Part shown: piece by piece, positions 1-7,767 of the stretch
Position numbering within the stretch: the stretch's first letter is position 1
How the letters are laid out: each line of letters opens with the position of its first letter
Source of the DNA: an uncultured Chloroflexota bacterium
Lineage (GTDB): Bacteria; Chloroflexota; Anaerolineae; Aggregatilineales; Phototrophicaceae
Assembly (NCBI GenBank): GCA_903904765.1
Contig: CAIVEA010000569.1
Coordinates: 1-7,767 of the forward strand
Length of the DNA stretch: 7,767 nt
Direction: 5' to 3'
Translations under genes and position numbers: made by a program
Notes under the pieces: generated by a model
The model's database searches: none
Seen by the model: only the letters and a program-made list of their open reading frames with translations
Told to the model about the DNA's origin: nothing

Positions 1-243
1 GAAACGATTAAAGACCCCACTGGCGGCGGGGATGCCTTCCGCGCCGGGTTCATTCGCGGCATCGCGGTCAACTGGCCACTGACGCTGGCGGCGCAGGTCG
101 GCTCATTGTGTGCCACCTACGCACTGGAACAAGTGGGGACGCAAAGCCACCACTTCACTGTGCCGCAATTCATCGAACGATTCCGCAGCGAGTATGCCGA
201 CGACGGCCTGCTGGATCGCCTATCCATTTCAGTAAAAGCGTAA
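1..243 (+). CDS. PfkB-family carbohydrate/nucleoside kinase, C-terminal part (probable adenosine kinase)
   Basis: This is the last 80 codons of a gene that begins before the window; it ends at TAA 241-243. The visible part carries the second PfkB signature, DPTGGGDAFRAGF (residues 5-17 of the fragment). In this ribokinase-like family the Gly run forms the anion hole and the Asp of GGGD (fragment residue 11) is the catalytic base that activates the substrate hydroxyl for transfer of phosphate from ATP. The middle anion-hole residue is Gly where Ala (GAGD) is more usual. The rest is the family's C-terminal helices, ending in a charged tail. The substrate cannot be read from this fragment. Adenosine is inferred because ahcY, which releases adenosine, starts 99 bases downstream on the same strand; a ribokinase- or fructokinase-like enzyme remains possible. 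Family call is firm, substrate moderate. Confidence 0.85.
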   Translation, partial: ETIKDPTGGGDAFRAGFIRGIAVNWPLTLAAQVGSLCATYALEQVGTQSHHFTVPQFIERFRSEYADDGLLDRLSISVKA

Positions 244-259
244 AGCGTAGAGCAAACGC

Positions 260-281
260 CGGATAATGCAGCATCTATCCG
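260..281. repeat. Near-perfect palindrome upstream of ahcY
   Basis: The left arm CGGATAATGC (260-269) and the right arm GCATCTATCCG (271-281) are inverted copies around a single central A, with one extra C at 275. It lies in the 99-base gap between the kinase and ahcY and ends 9 bases before a possible -10 box, so it covers the position of the -35 region. No T-run follows, so it is not a typical intrinsic terminator. A regulator operator or an mRNA 3'-end hairpin for the kinase are both possible; the symmetry is seen, the role is inferred. Confidence 0.5.
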
Positions 282-290
282 AATCCATCG

Positions 291-296
291 TATGAT
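291..296 (+). promoter_or_regulatory. Possible -10 box for ahcY (TATGAT)
   Basis: TATGAT matches the housekeeping sigma -10 consensus at five of six positions and lies 46 bases before the ahcY start codon. No recognisable -35 hexamer lies 16-18 bases upstream; that position is taken by the 260-281 palindrome. ahcY may therefore be transcribed on its own, in addition to any read-through from the kinase. Confidence 0.35.
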
Positions 297-333
297 AGAA
301 TTCGCCCGTTTTCACAGCCCACAGGGCCTTTGA

Positions 334-1602
<1,269 letters not shown>

Positions 1603-1625
1603 TCGGACTCACCAGCGAAATAATC

Positions 1626-1656
1626 GGGGTGCGGGCAAAATAAGTGTTTGCACCCC
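1626..1656. repeat. Inverted repeat between ahcY and the 912-aa protein gene
   Basis: GGGGTGC (1626-1632) and GCACCCC (1650-1656) are perfect inverted copies separated by 17 bases; pairing could extend through CAAA/TTTG with a GGG bulge. It lies 23 bases after the ahcY stop and 33 bases before the next start codon. The bases that follow are not T-rich, so a classic intrinsic terminator is not supported. It may be an mRNA hairpin, an attenuator or a protein-binding site. Confidence 0.4.
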
Positions 1657-1680
1657 AACTGATGCGCTCAGGAAATACGA

Positions 1681-1687
1681 GGAGGAG
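1681..1687 (+). promoter_or_regulatory. Strong ribosome binding site for the 912-aa exported protein
   Basis: AGGAGGAG (1680-1687) is an almost ideal Shine-Dalgarno sequence immediately before ATG 1690. It fixes this start and gives a protein that begins with a proper signal peptide. Confidence 0.85.
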
Positions 1688-1689
1688 CT

Positions 1690-4428
1690 ATGAAAGAGCA
1701 ATTGAGACGGAGTATCGCAGTTTTTGCTGTGTTAGCTCTCATGCTTGCCATCGGCAGCAGCGCGGTTATGGCGCAGGGCGGGACGGCAATGATCCGTTTT
1801 GTCCACGTTATCCCCGGCGCTTCAGCAGTAGATATTTATACGGATGGGCAATTGACCGCCCGTAACCTGAACTTCGGCAGCGCCACCACCTACGCCAGCC
1901 TGCCTGCGGGCGATCATCAAGTGACCGTCACACCAGCCGATGCGACTAATGTACTGTGGCAGCAGGTGGTCAGCGCGGGCGATGGTGCGGCTCTGACGCT
2001 GGTCGCGGCATCTGCCAACCCGCCTAGCTTTTTGGTTTACAACGATGATTTGAACCCGCTGGATTTGGGCAAAGCGCGTTTGACCGCCATTCATGCCATC
2101 AGCGGTGCATCCGATGTGGATTTGCTCTTGACCGATGGTCGTCCGGTCATCCCCGGCCTATCCTACGGCGTGCAAGCTGGCACACTGGATGTCCCGTCCT
2201 ATGCTTACGATTTCGCACTGACTGCCAGCGGCGGTAGCGCCTCCGCGCCCCTGCTGACCGCCAACGGTGTCAGCCTCAGCAGCGGCACATCGGTCATTCT
2301 GCTGGTCTACGGTGCGCCGGATAGCCCTTCGGTGATGACTCTCACGCAGGCCACGCGCCCCAACGGTGCGGCGGGTTTCCTGCGCGTGATGCACGGTATT
2401 GACGGTGCGCCTGCGGTGGATGTGACGGTGAACGGCACGCTGTTCGCGCCCAATCTGGCGCTGGGCGGCTACACCTCCCATGTCGCAGTAGCTCCCGGCA
2501 CTTACGAAGTTAGCATCCGCGCTGCCGGAACCGAACAGAACCTGCTCAGCAGCAGCGTCACTGTCGAAGCGGGCAAAGCCGTCACAGTAGCCGCCATCGG
2601 CGCGCCTGCCAATGCGGGGCTAGGCGTGTTTGTGGATAACATTGATAGCATCAGCCCGTCGCAGGCGCGTGCCAGCCTCATCAACGGCCTCGTGGGACAG
2701 AGCGCCAGCGCCACACTGCCGGATGGAACTGTTGTGGCAACGGATGTCACCAGCGGTAGCGCCTCGGCCTCGCTGGACTTCGCGCCGACCATTGGCTCGA
2801 TTGCGCTGAACGGTACGCCCGGTGCGGAACAAACCCTGTACGGCGGCGTGTACTACGATCTGCTGGCGATCACCATCGCTGGTTCGCCCAGCCTGATTGT
2901 TGCGCCTACCAGACTTGTCCAGAGCATCGCCAGTGCCCCCGGTGCTGCCGCCGCAGTTGTCGCAGTTCAGCCGACGGTTGCGCCCGCTGTCGAACCGACT
3001 GCCGTCCCGCAACCCACCGTCGCGCCGCCGCCCGAATCGGCTCCAGCACAGCCTACGGCTATACCCGCCGCACCTGTGAGCAGCACTGGCTTCACCGCCC
3101 GCGTTTTCAACATGAACGCCGATCGCAACTTGCAATTACGCCAGTATCCCAGTTCGGATGCGCTCTCGCTGGCAACCGTCCCGCCGAACACTATTCTGGC
3201 GGTCAATGGTCGTCAAGGAGCTATCGAACCCATCCCGAACAGCGCCACACCCAACGCGCCGGAAGGCTATGAATATGTTGATCCTGCCAGCTTGCTGACT
3301 GATGGCAAACAGGATTTAGCTCCCGACCAGACGTGGATTAATGTGAGCTACGTCACGCCGGATGGCGGCAGCATCAGCGCATGGGCGAATGCTCTGTTCC
3401 TCGACGTGCGTAATGCACGCGGCGAACGTGTCCGCCTCGCTGCGCTGCCCACTGTCCCCGGTAATCTGCCCGGCGGCACGGAACAGACGATCGTGACCCC
3501 GCCGCCGCTGCCGGTGAATGGTGTCGGCGCAATTGTGTTCGATATGAACCCCGGCACCAATCTGAACATTCGCCGCACACCAGATGTAAACTCCGAAGTG
3601 TTGGCGCGTGTTCCGAATGACACGGTGATGTTGTTCCTCGGCATGAATGAAGCCCGCAACTGGGTGTATGTCCAGTACAGTGCCCCCGAAGGCTTCGTGG
3701 TCACGGGCTGGGTGAACGCCAGCTATATTCGCTACACCTACCGTGATCGCTCCATCAAGTTGCAAGAAATGGAATCGCGTGGGCTGCTCAAGATCGAACT
3801 GGAAACCACTCGCGGCGAAGTCGTCACGGGAGAAGTTTCGGTGGCGATGCCCACTGCGAATCCAGCGAGGAACGCCTATATCGCAGAAGTGGTTCTCAAC
3901 GCCGGCTCGAACCTGAACCTGCGCCGGAATGCGGACGCGGCTTCGGAAGTGTTGGCACAAATTCCCACTGGCACCCAGTTGATCGTCAGTGGTCGTTCAC
4001 CGGATGCACGCTGGCTCAAAGTCAGTTTTGAGAACATCGAAGGCTGGATCGCCGCGCAGACCGATCAGGCCAGTTTCGTCCGCGTCTCCATAAATGGGAG
4101 AACCGTGTCGCTGACGGATGTGTCACCCGTTCTGACAGATGGTGTTGCGGAAATCTCGCTGACAGTTGTGCCGGGTGGCGCAGTTCCCACCAATGCCACG
4201 CCTGCGCCCACAATCGCACCCTCCGTCACCGAACAGCGTATCCCTATTCGCGTGACAGACTCGCTGGTGCAGATGACGGGTTCGCCCGGTGGCAGTGCCG
4301 ATGGGCTACCGATTGTGTTCCAGAATCAAGAAGCGGATCTGCTATTCACGGATGGCACATTCAGCTACATCGAACTACCTAACTTTGTGCGCGGATGGGT
4401 TCCGGCTGGCTCGGTACAGCCGCGCTAA
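1690..4428 (+). CDS. Secreted multidomain protein: DUF4397 repeats plus bacterial SH3 (SH3b) repeats
   Basis: A 912-residue exported protein of unknown function. Residues 1-28 are a Sec signal peptide (KEQLRR, hydrophobic core, likely cut after VMA at 26-28). Three DUF4397 units follow at about 33-125, 128-218 and 228-320, recognised by openings such as IRFVHVIPGASAVDIYTDG, FLRVMHGIDGAPAVDVTVNG and the LPAGDHQVTV or APGTYEVSI strand. A more degenerate fourth copy seems to occupy 325-410. A Pro/Ala/Val/Thr-rich hinge (412-465) leads to SH3b-like units at about 468-575, 613-682, 730-798 and a weaker one at 849-910; hallmarks are NLQLRQYPS, NLNIRRTPD and NLNLRRNAD, with a terminal GW. The first SH3b has an extra roughly 40-residue Pro/Asp-rich loop (509-548). 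No C-terminal anchor or sorting signal is visible. SH3b domains in bacteria often bind cell-wall peptides or other surface ligands; attachment here is inferred. The next gene is also DUF4397-rich. Domain calls firm, role unknown. Confidence 0.9.
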   Translation: MKEQLRRSIAVFAVLALMLAIGSSAVMAQGGTAMIRFVHVIPGASAVDIYTDGQLTARNLNFGSATTYASLPAGDHQVTVTPADATNVLWQQVVSAGDGAALTLVAASANPPSFLVYNDDLNPLDLGKARLTAIHAISGASDVDLLLTDGRPVIPGLSYGVQAGTLDVPSYAYDFALTASGGSASAPLLTANGVSLSSGTSVILLVYGAPDSPSVMTLTQATRPNGAAGFLRVMHGIDGAPAVDVTVNGTLFAPNLALGGYTSHVAVAPGTYEVSIRAAGTEQNLLSSSVTVEAGKAVTVAAIGAPANAGLGVFVDNIDSISPSQARASLINGLVGQSASATLPDGTVVATDVTSGSASASLDFAPTIGSIALNGTPGAEQTLYGGVYYDLLAITIAGSPSLIVAPTRLVQSIASAPGAAAAVVAVQPTVAPAVEPTAVPQPTVAPPPESAPAQPTAIPAAPVSSTGFTARVFNMNADRNLQLRQYPSSDALSLATVPPNTILAVNGRQGAIEPIPNSATPNAPEGYEYVDPASLLTDGKQDLAPDQTWINVSYVTPDGGSISAWANALFLDVRNARGERVRLAALPTVPGNLPGGTEQTIVTPPPLPVNGVGAIVFDMNPGTNLNIRRTPDVNSEVLARVPNDTVMLFLGMNEARNWVYVQYSAPEGFVVTGWVNASYIRYTYRDRSIKLQEMESRGLLKIELETTRGEVVTGEVSVAMPTANPARNAYIAEVVLNAGSNLNLRRNADAASEVLAQIPTGTQLIVSGRSPDARWLKVSFENIEGWIAAQTDQASFVRVSINGRTVSLTDVSPVLTDGVAEISLTVVPGGAVPTNATPAPTIAPSVTEQRIPIRVTDSLVQMTGSPGGSADGLPIVFQNQEADLLFTDGTFSYIELPNFVRGWVPAGSVQPR

Positions 4429-4454
4429 ACTTTCCAGTTATTCAACGCTAACAA

Positions 4455-4485
4455 GAAAAGTCCTGCATGCGTCGCAGGACTTTTC
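4455..4485 (+). terminator. Intrinsic transcription terminator
   Basis: GAAAAGTCCTGC (4455-4466) and GCAGGACTTTTC (4474-4485) form a perfect 12-bp stem around a 7-base loop (4467-4473), with the TTTT run at the end of the descending arm. It starts 27 bases after the stop codon of the 912-aa protein gene, so it most likely ends that transcript. Because AAAA also flanks the left side, it could work in both directions, but no gene on the other strand needs it. Confidence 0.85.
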
Positions 4486-4512
4486 GTTCATGTACGCCTT
4501 TCCGACCCGCTG

Positions 4513-4518
4513 TACAAT
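4513..4518 (+). promoter_or_regulatory. Possible -10 box for the lipoprotein gene (TACAAT)
   Basis: TACAAT matches the -10 consensus at five of six positions, 25 bases before the start codon and just downstream of the terminator, where a new promoter is needed. No good -35 hexamer is seen at the usual distance. The leader would be short, just long enough for the AGGAGG at 4534-4539. Confidence 0.4.
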
Positions 4519-4543
4519 ACACACAGGCAGCACAGGAGGGAAC

Positions 4544-6544
4544 ATGGCTATGATGCGTATCAAAATGTTGTTCGGAATAGCTCTGATCGTTATCTTGGGG
4601 GCGTGTTCCGGCACACCTGCTGCCGTGCCCACTCAAATGCTCCCGCCCACACTTGCGCTCACCAATACGCCTGCCCCCACCCGCGACAGCCGCCCGACCA
4701 CCGTCCCAACCGCTGTGCCGCCGCCAGCGCATCTGCGCGTCATTCACGCCGCGCCGCAAGCATCCACACTGACGATTTACGCCGGATTCAACGCGATTGC
4801 CACCAATCTCGACGCGGGGCAAGCCAGCGAACCGACTCCTTTAGAAGCGGGCGAATACCCGCTGAAGGTGCTTCTCAGCGGCAGCAATCCCAACGACACA
4901 CCTCTCGCACAGTCCATGCTCACGCTAACTGGTGGCGAATCGCTGCTGCTCATCATCACCGGACAGGCGGACAGCCTGCAACTTCTGACGCTCCCCGAAA
5001 CGCAAATCGCGCTGAACACAGGCGAAAGTGCGATCACGCTGGTGAATGCACTCACTCAACCGGTGCGCCTCTCGACAGCGGATGGTTCGCTACTCGTGCC
5101 GGAACTTCAGCCGGGGACGAGCGCGGACACCAAACCGCTGTCCGCTGGCGAACAAACGCTTACGCTCCACAGCGGCGAGGCCATGCTGACCGAGTTCAGC
5201 CTGTCGCTGCAAGCCCAGCAACAACACATCGAAATCATCAGCGGCACGCCGGAACAGGTCACAATTACTGGAATCACCAAATCTGCGCCGGAACGCAGCA
5301 GCATACGACTGATCCACGCAGCGCAGATTTTGGAATCCTTTGACGTGTATATGGACGATGTGCCATTGAACGCAGGTGTGCGCTACGGACGGCCTACCGA
5401 GTACCGTGAAATTGCCAGCGGCAACCACACCTTCGCACTCTACACCACCGGAAGCGACCCAAAAACCGCCGCGCCGCTGCTTCAGCAGGAACTCGTGCTG
5501 GATGCCGTACCGAGTACGCTGGTCATCATGGGCGAAGCTGCCGCCCTGCGCGTAATCGCATTCTCCCAAGACCTGACCCCGACGGAAACAGGTATGGCGC
5601 GAATCGCCTTCATGAACACGCTACCGCAATTCAATAGTGTCCTTGTCACAGCTGGCGGCAAGACGCTCGAAGGGATCAACGAACTGTATTATGGTGAACT
5701 GCCGCGTACCACAAACCTGATCGCCACCCGCTATTCCCTGACCTTTCTCACAAGCCAGCAAAACGTCGAAACAGCTGAAGATGTCATTCTGGATGCGGGG
5801 CGCAGTTATCTGTATCTGGTTACGGGGCAGCTAGACGCGCCGCCGTTGGTCATCAGCGACAATGTAGGGCAAAATACGGGCGCAACCGCAGGGGGCACAA
5901 CGGGGACGACGCTCATCCGCTACATCAACGCTACTACAGGCACACCGATCGCCTTCAGCCTGAACAACAACACTCAGCCTACAGTGGTCAATAGTGGTAC
6001 AGGCAGCGACTTCATCCCCGTTGCGCCGCGCAATTTCACGTTGCAGGCCGAACAGGACGGCACCACCATCGCCAGCACTGATGCTTCATTTGAAGCAAAT
6101 GCACGCTACACCATCGTCTTGTATCCAGCCACTAATCAGACCACCTATCTGATCGTCCGCGACAACGAAGTACTATACACGGGCAATACACCGCACATTC
6201 GCTTCATCAACACAAGCAGCGGCGCGGACAAGTCACTAGGGCTGGCATTCAGCAATGGCATCGAGGGCACGCGGGAATTTGCCGTCAGCAGCCCGCCAGA
6301 TGATGCCGACCACTCCAACCTACCCTTCGGCACACAGCAAATCCTCGACCAGCAGCACGGCGGCAGCGCCTCCAACACTATCCTGATACCGGACGGTTTC
6401 TATAACTTCTTCATCACCTTCGCGGACGGTGCGACCTACCGTGACCGGATCGGAACGGTGGAATTGAAAGGCGGCGCAGCGGGAGATGTGGTCGCCGCGC
6501 CAGATCGTACTTTCTTTGTGCCTTATCCCGATGGCTCAGGCTAG
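4544..6544 (+). CDS. Exported lipoprotein made of about six DUF4397-like repeats
   Basis: A 666-residue lipoprotein of unknown function. The frame is open upstream to 4289, but ATG 4544 is chosen because AGGAGG (4534-4539) precedes it, a terminator lies inside the longer version, and it gives a lipoprotein signal peptide at once: MAMMRIKML, hydrophobic stretch, lipobox LGAC with lipidated Cys21. ATGs at 4550 and 4553 are less likely alternatives. Residues 22-61 are a Pro/Thr/Ala-rich tether. The rest reads as consecutive 85-110-residue beta-sandwich units: about 62-150 (LRVIHAAPQASTLTIYAG), 160-243 (degenerate), 252-340 (IRLIHAAQILESFDVYMDD), 350-437 (ARIAFMNTLPQFNSVLV), 453-537 (LIRYINATTGTPIAFSLN) and 549-660 (HIRFINTSSGADKSLGLAF, most divergent). 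The first and third fit DUF4397 well; the others are inferred from spacing and the repeated 'hydrophobic-R-hydrophobic-x-N/H-A/T' opening. It shares this unit with the upstream secreted protein but has no SH3b part. It would sit on the outer face of the cytoplasmic membrane. Confidence 0.88.
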   Translation: MAMMRIKMLFGIALIVILGACSGTPAAVPTQMLPPTLALTNTPAPTRDSRPTTVPTAVPPPAHLRVIHAAPQASTLTIYAGFNAIATNLDAGQASEPTPLEAGEYPLKVLLSGSNPNDTPLAQSMLTLTGGESLLLIITGQADSLQLLTLPETQIALNTGESAITLVNALTQPVRLSTADGSLLVPELQPGTSADTKPLSAGEQTLTLHSGEAMLTEFSLSLQAQQQHIEIISGTPEQVTITGITKSAPERSSIRLIHAAQILESFDVYMDDVPLNAGVRYGRPTEYREIASGNHTFALYTTGSDPKTAAPLLQQELVLDAVPSTLVIMGEAAALRVIAFSQDLTPTETGMARIAFMNTLPQFNSVLVTAGGKTLEGINELYYGELPRTTNLIATRYSLTFLTSQQNVETAEDVILDAGRSYLYLVTGQLDAPPLVISDNVGQNTGATAGGTTGTTLIRYINATTGTPIAFSLNNNTQPTVVNSGTGSDFIPVAPRNFTLQAEQDGTTIASTDASFEANARYTIVLYPATNQTTYLIVRDNEVLYTGNTPHIRFINTSSGADKSLGLAFSNGIEGTREFAVSSPPDDADHSNLPFGTQQILDQQHGGSASNTILIPDGFYNFFITFADGATYRDRIGTVELKGGAAGDVVAAPDRTFFVPYPDGSG

Positions 6545-6565
6545 AGGAAAAGTGTACCCATTCGC

Positions 6566-6571
6566 TATAAT
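6566..6571 (+). promoter_or_regulatory. Possible -10 box for the sugar-nucleotide genes (TATAAT)
   Basis: A perfect TATAAT lies 38 bases before the GTG start of the reductase gene, in the 65-base gap after the lipoprotein gene. No TTGACA-like -35 is found 16-18 bases upstream. No terminator hairpin was seen between the lipoprotein stop and this site, so read-through is also possible. Confidence 0.5.
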
Positions 6572-6609
6572 GCACATTTGAACAATCGGCAGCGAGAGGA
6601 ATCGGCATA

Positions 6610-7551
6610 GTGCGTATTCTGATTACAGGCGTAGGTGGGTTTGTCGGTAAACACTTGAGCGCACACCTCCGCGCTGTTGACCCCACCGCCGAACTGCACG
6701 GAACTATCCTCGATTACACCCAACGCACGCCGGACGGTGTAACAGGCCACGCGCTCGACCTTAAAGACGAATCTGCCGTCCGTGCGCTGCTCGAAACCGT
6801 GCAACCCGATCACATCTACCATTTGGCAGCGCAAGCTTCTCCGCGCCGTTCGTTCGCTATCCCGTGGGACACGCTCGAAAATAATATTCGCGCCCAGTTG
6901 AATCTCATCCTCGGCTGCCTCACGCTGAACATTCGTCCGCGTCTGCTGGTCATCAGTTCCGCCGAAATTTACGGCCCCGTCGCGCAGGAATTTCTGCCCA
7001 TCCGCGAAGATCAGCCGTTGCGCCCCACCAATCCCTACGGTGTGAGCAAGGTCACACAGGATTTGCTAGGGCTGCAATATTTCCTTAGCCACAAACTACC
7101 CATTCTCCGCACCCGCCCCTTCAATCACTGTGGCCCCGGTCAAAGTGAAGGATTCGTAGCGGTGGATTTTGCCATACAGGTCGCCCGTATCGAAGCTGGG
7201 CAGAAACCGCCCATCGTAGAAGTGGGCAACCTGACCGCGCAGCGCGACTTCACCGACGTGCGCGACGTGGTACGCGCTTACCGCCTCATCATGGAAAAAG
7301 GCACACCGGGGGATGTCTATAACATCGCCTCCGGGCAGGTGTACACCATCCAGTATTTGCTAGACACCCTGCTCGCCAACAGCACTGTGCCGATCCAAAT
7401 TCATACCGACCCGCAGCGCATGATGCCCGCTGACATCCCAATCATTCAAGGTGATGCAGGCAAGTTGAAAGCACATACTGGCTGGCACTGCGAAATCCCC
7501 TTTGAACACACGCTGCTCGATGTCCTCAACGATTGTCGAACAAGAGTCTAA
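6610..7551 (+). CDS. rmd: NAD(P)-dependent SDR-family sugar-nucleotide reductase, probable GDP-4-dehydro-6-deoxy-D-mannose reductase
   Basis: A 313-residue extended short-chain dehydrogenase. It starts at GTG 6610, after GAGAGGA (6594-6600, 9-base spacing), giving the N-terminal Rossmann strand directly. Motifs: TGVGGFVG (6-13, GxxGxxG nucleotide loop), HLAAQAS (71-77), SSAEIYG (116-122, catalytic Ser/Thr region), the catalytic YGVSK (Tyr143, Lys147), RPFNHCGPGQ (169-178) and QRDFTDVRDVVRAY (211-224), which lines the sugar-nucleotide pocket. Length and the RPFNHxGPGQ block fit the Rmd group, which reduces GDP-4-keto-6-deoxy-D-mannose to GDP-D-rhamnose. The next gene encodes GDP-mannose 4,6-dehydratase, which makes exactly this substrate, so the two form a natural two-step pathway in the cytoplasm. 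The main alternative is a related reductase or epimerase giving a different 6-deoxyhexose; GDP-fucose synthase is less likely from the sequence motifs. SDR family is certain, exact product probable. Confidence 0.85.
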   Translation: MRILITGVGGFVGKHLSAHLRAVDPTAELHGTILDYTQRTPDGVTGHALDLKDESAVRALLETVQPDHIYHLAAQASPRRSFAIPWDTLENNIRAQLNLILGCLTLNIRPRLLVISSAEIYGPVAQEFLPIREDQPLRPTNPYGVSKVTQDLLGLQYFLSHKLPILRTRPFNHCGPGQSEGFVAVDFAIQVARIEAGQKPPIVEVGNLTAQRDFTDVRDVVRAYRLIMEKGTPGDVYNIASGQVYTIQYLLDTLLANSTVPIQIHTDPQRMMPADIPIIQGDAGKLKAHTGWHCEIPFEHTLLDVLNDCRTRV

Positions 7552-7556
7552 CCTAA

Positions 7557-7767
<211 letters not shown>

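Noticed and set aside
2231..2765. 13-base direct repeat GCGGTAGCGCCTC at 2231-2243 and 2753-2765
   Set aside because: Both copies encode Gly/Ser/Ala loop residues with shared codon preference; no extended similarity on either side, so not a mobile or recombination element.
2620..3960. Overlapping minus-strand open frames of 96-214 codons opposite the 912-aa protein
   Set aside because: No RBS, no recognisable domains, low-complexity Arg/Gly/Ala composition; shadows of the GC-rich coding strand.
4289..4543. Upstream extension of the lipoprotein reading frame
   Set aside because: It overlaps the end of the 912-aa protein gene, runs through the terminator hairpin, and would bury the lipoprotein signal peptide. 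ATG 4544 with AGGAGG is far better.
4603..5343. 246-codon open frame on the plus strand inside the lipoprotein gene
   Set aside because: His/Arg/Thr/Gln-rich composition without domains; it is a shadow of the real frame, which has the lipobox and repeats.

Overview
The window (about 57% G+C by eye) looks like chromosomal DNA from a Chloroflexota bacterium, probably Anaerolineae-like. This is inferred from the short, archaeal/thermophile-style S-adenosylhomocysteine hydrolase, from the very large secreted proteins built of DUF4397 and bacterial SH3 (SH3b) units joined by Pro/Thr/Ala/Val-rich linkers, and from strong AGGAGG ribosome binding sites next to -10 boxes without a clear -35. A 16S or marker-gene search would be needed to confirm the phylum. 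All genes lie on the + strand and there is no gene-free stretch longer than 300 bases.

Left part (1-1602): the 3' end of a PfkB-family sugar/nucleoside kinase, probably an adenosine kinase, then a complete ahcY. Together they would clear S-adenosylhomocysteine: AhcY splits it to homocysteine and adenosine, and the kinase removes the adenosine, pulling a reversible reaction forward. A near-perfect palindrome sits in the 99-base gap before ahcY, just upstream of a possible -10 box.

Centre (1690-6544): two large, exported proteins of unknown function that share the DUF4397 beta-sandwich unit. The first (912 aa) has a Sec signal peptide, three clear plus one degenerate DUF4397 unit, a Pro-rich hinge and four SH3b-like units. 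The second (666 aa) is a lipoprotein whose mature chain is almost entirely six consecutive DUF4397-like units. A strong hairpin terminator lies between them and the second gene has its own RBS and candidate -10, so they are probably separately transcribed neighbours. This pair is the least explained part of the window and a plausible cell-surface module.

Right part (6610-7767): an SDR-family sugar-nucleotide reductase that looks like GDP-4-keto-6-deoxy-D-mannose reductase (rmd), followed by the first 44 codons of GDP-mannose 4,6-dehydratase (gmd). Together they would convert GDP-mannose to GDP-D-rhamnose, a donor for surface glycans. No RNA genes, mobile elements or CRISPR arrays were seen.
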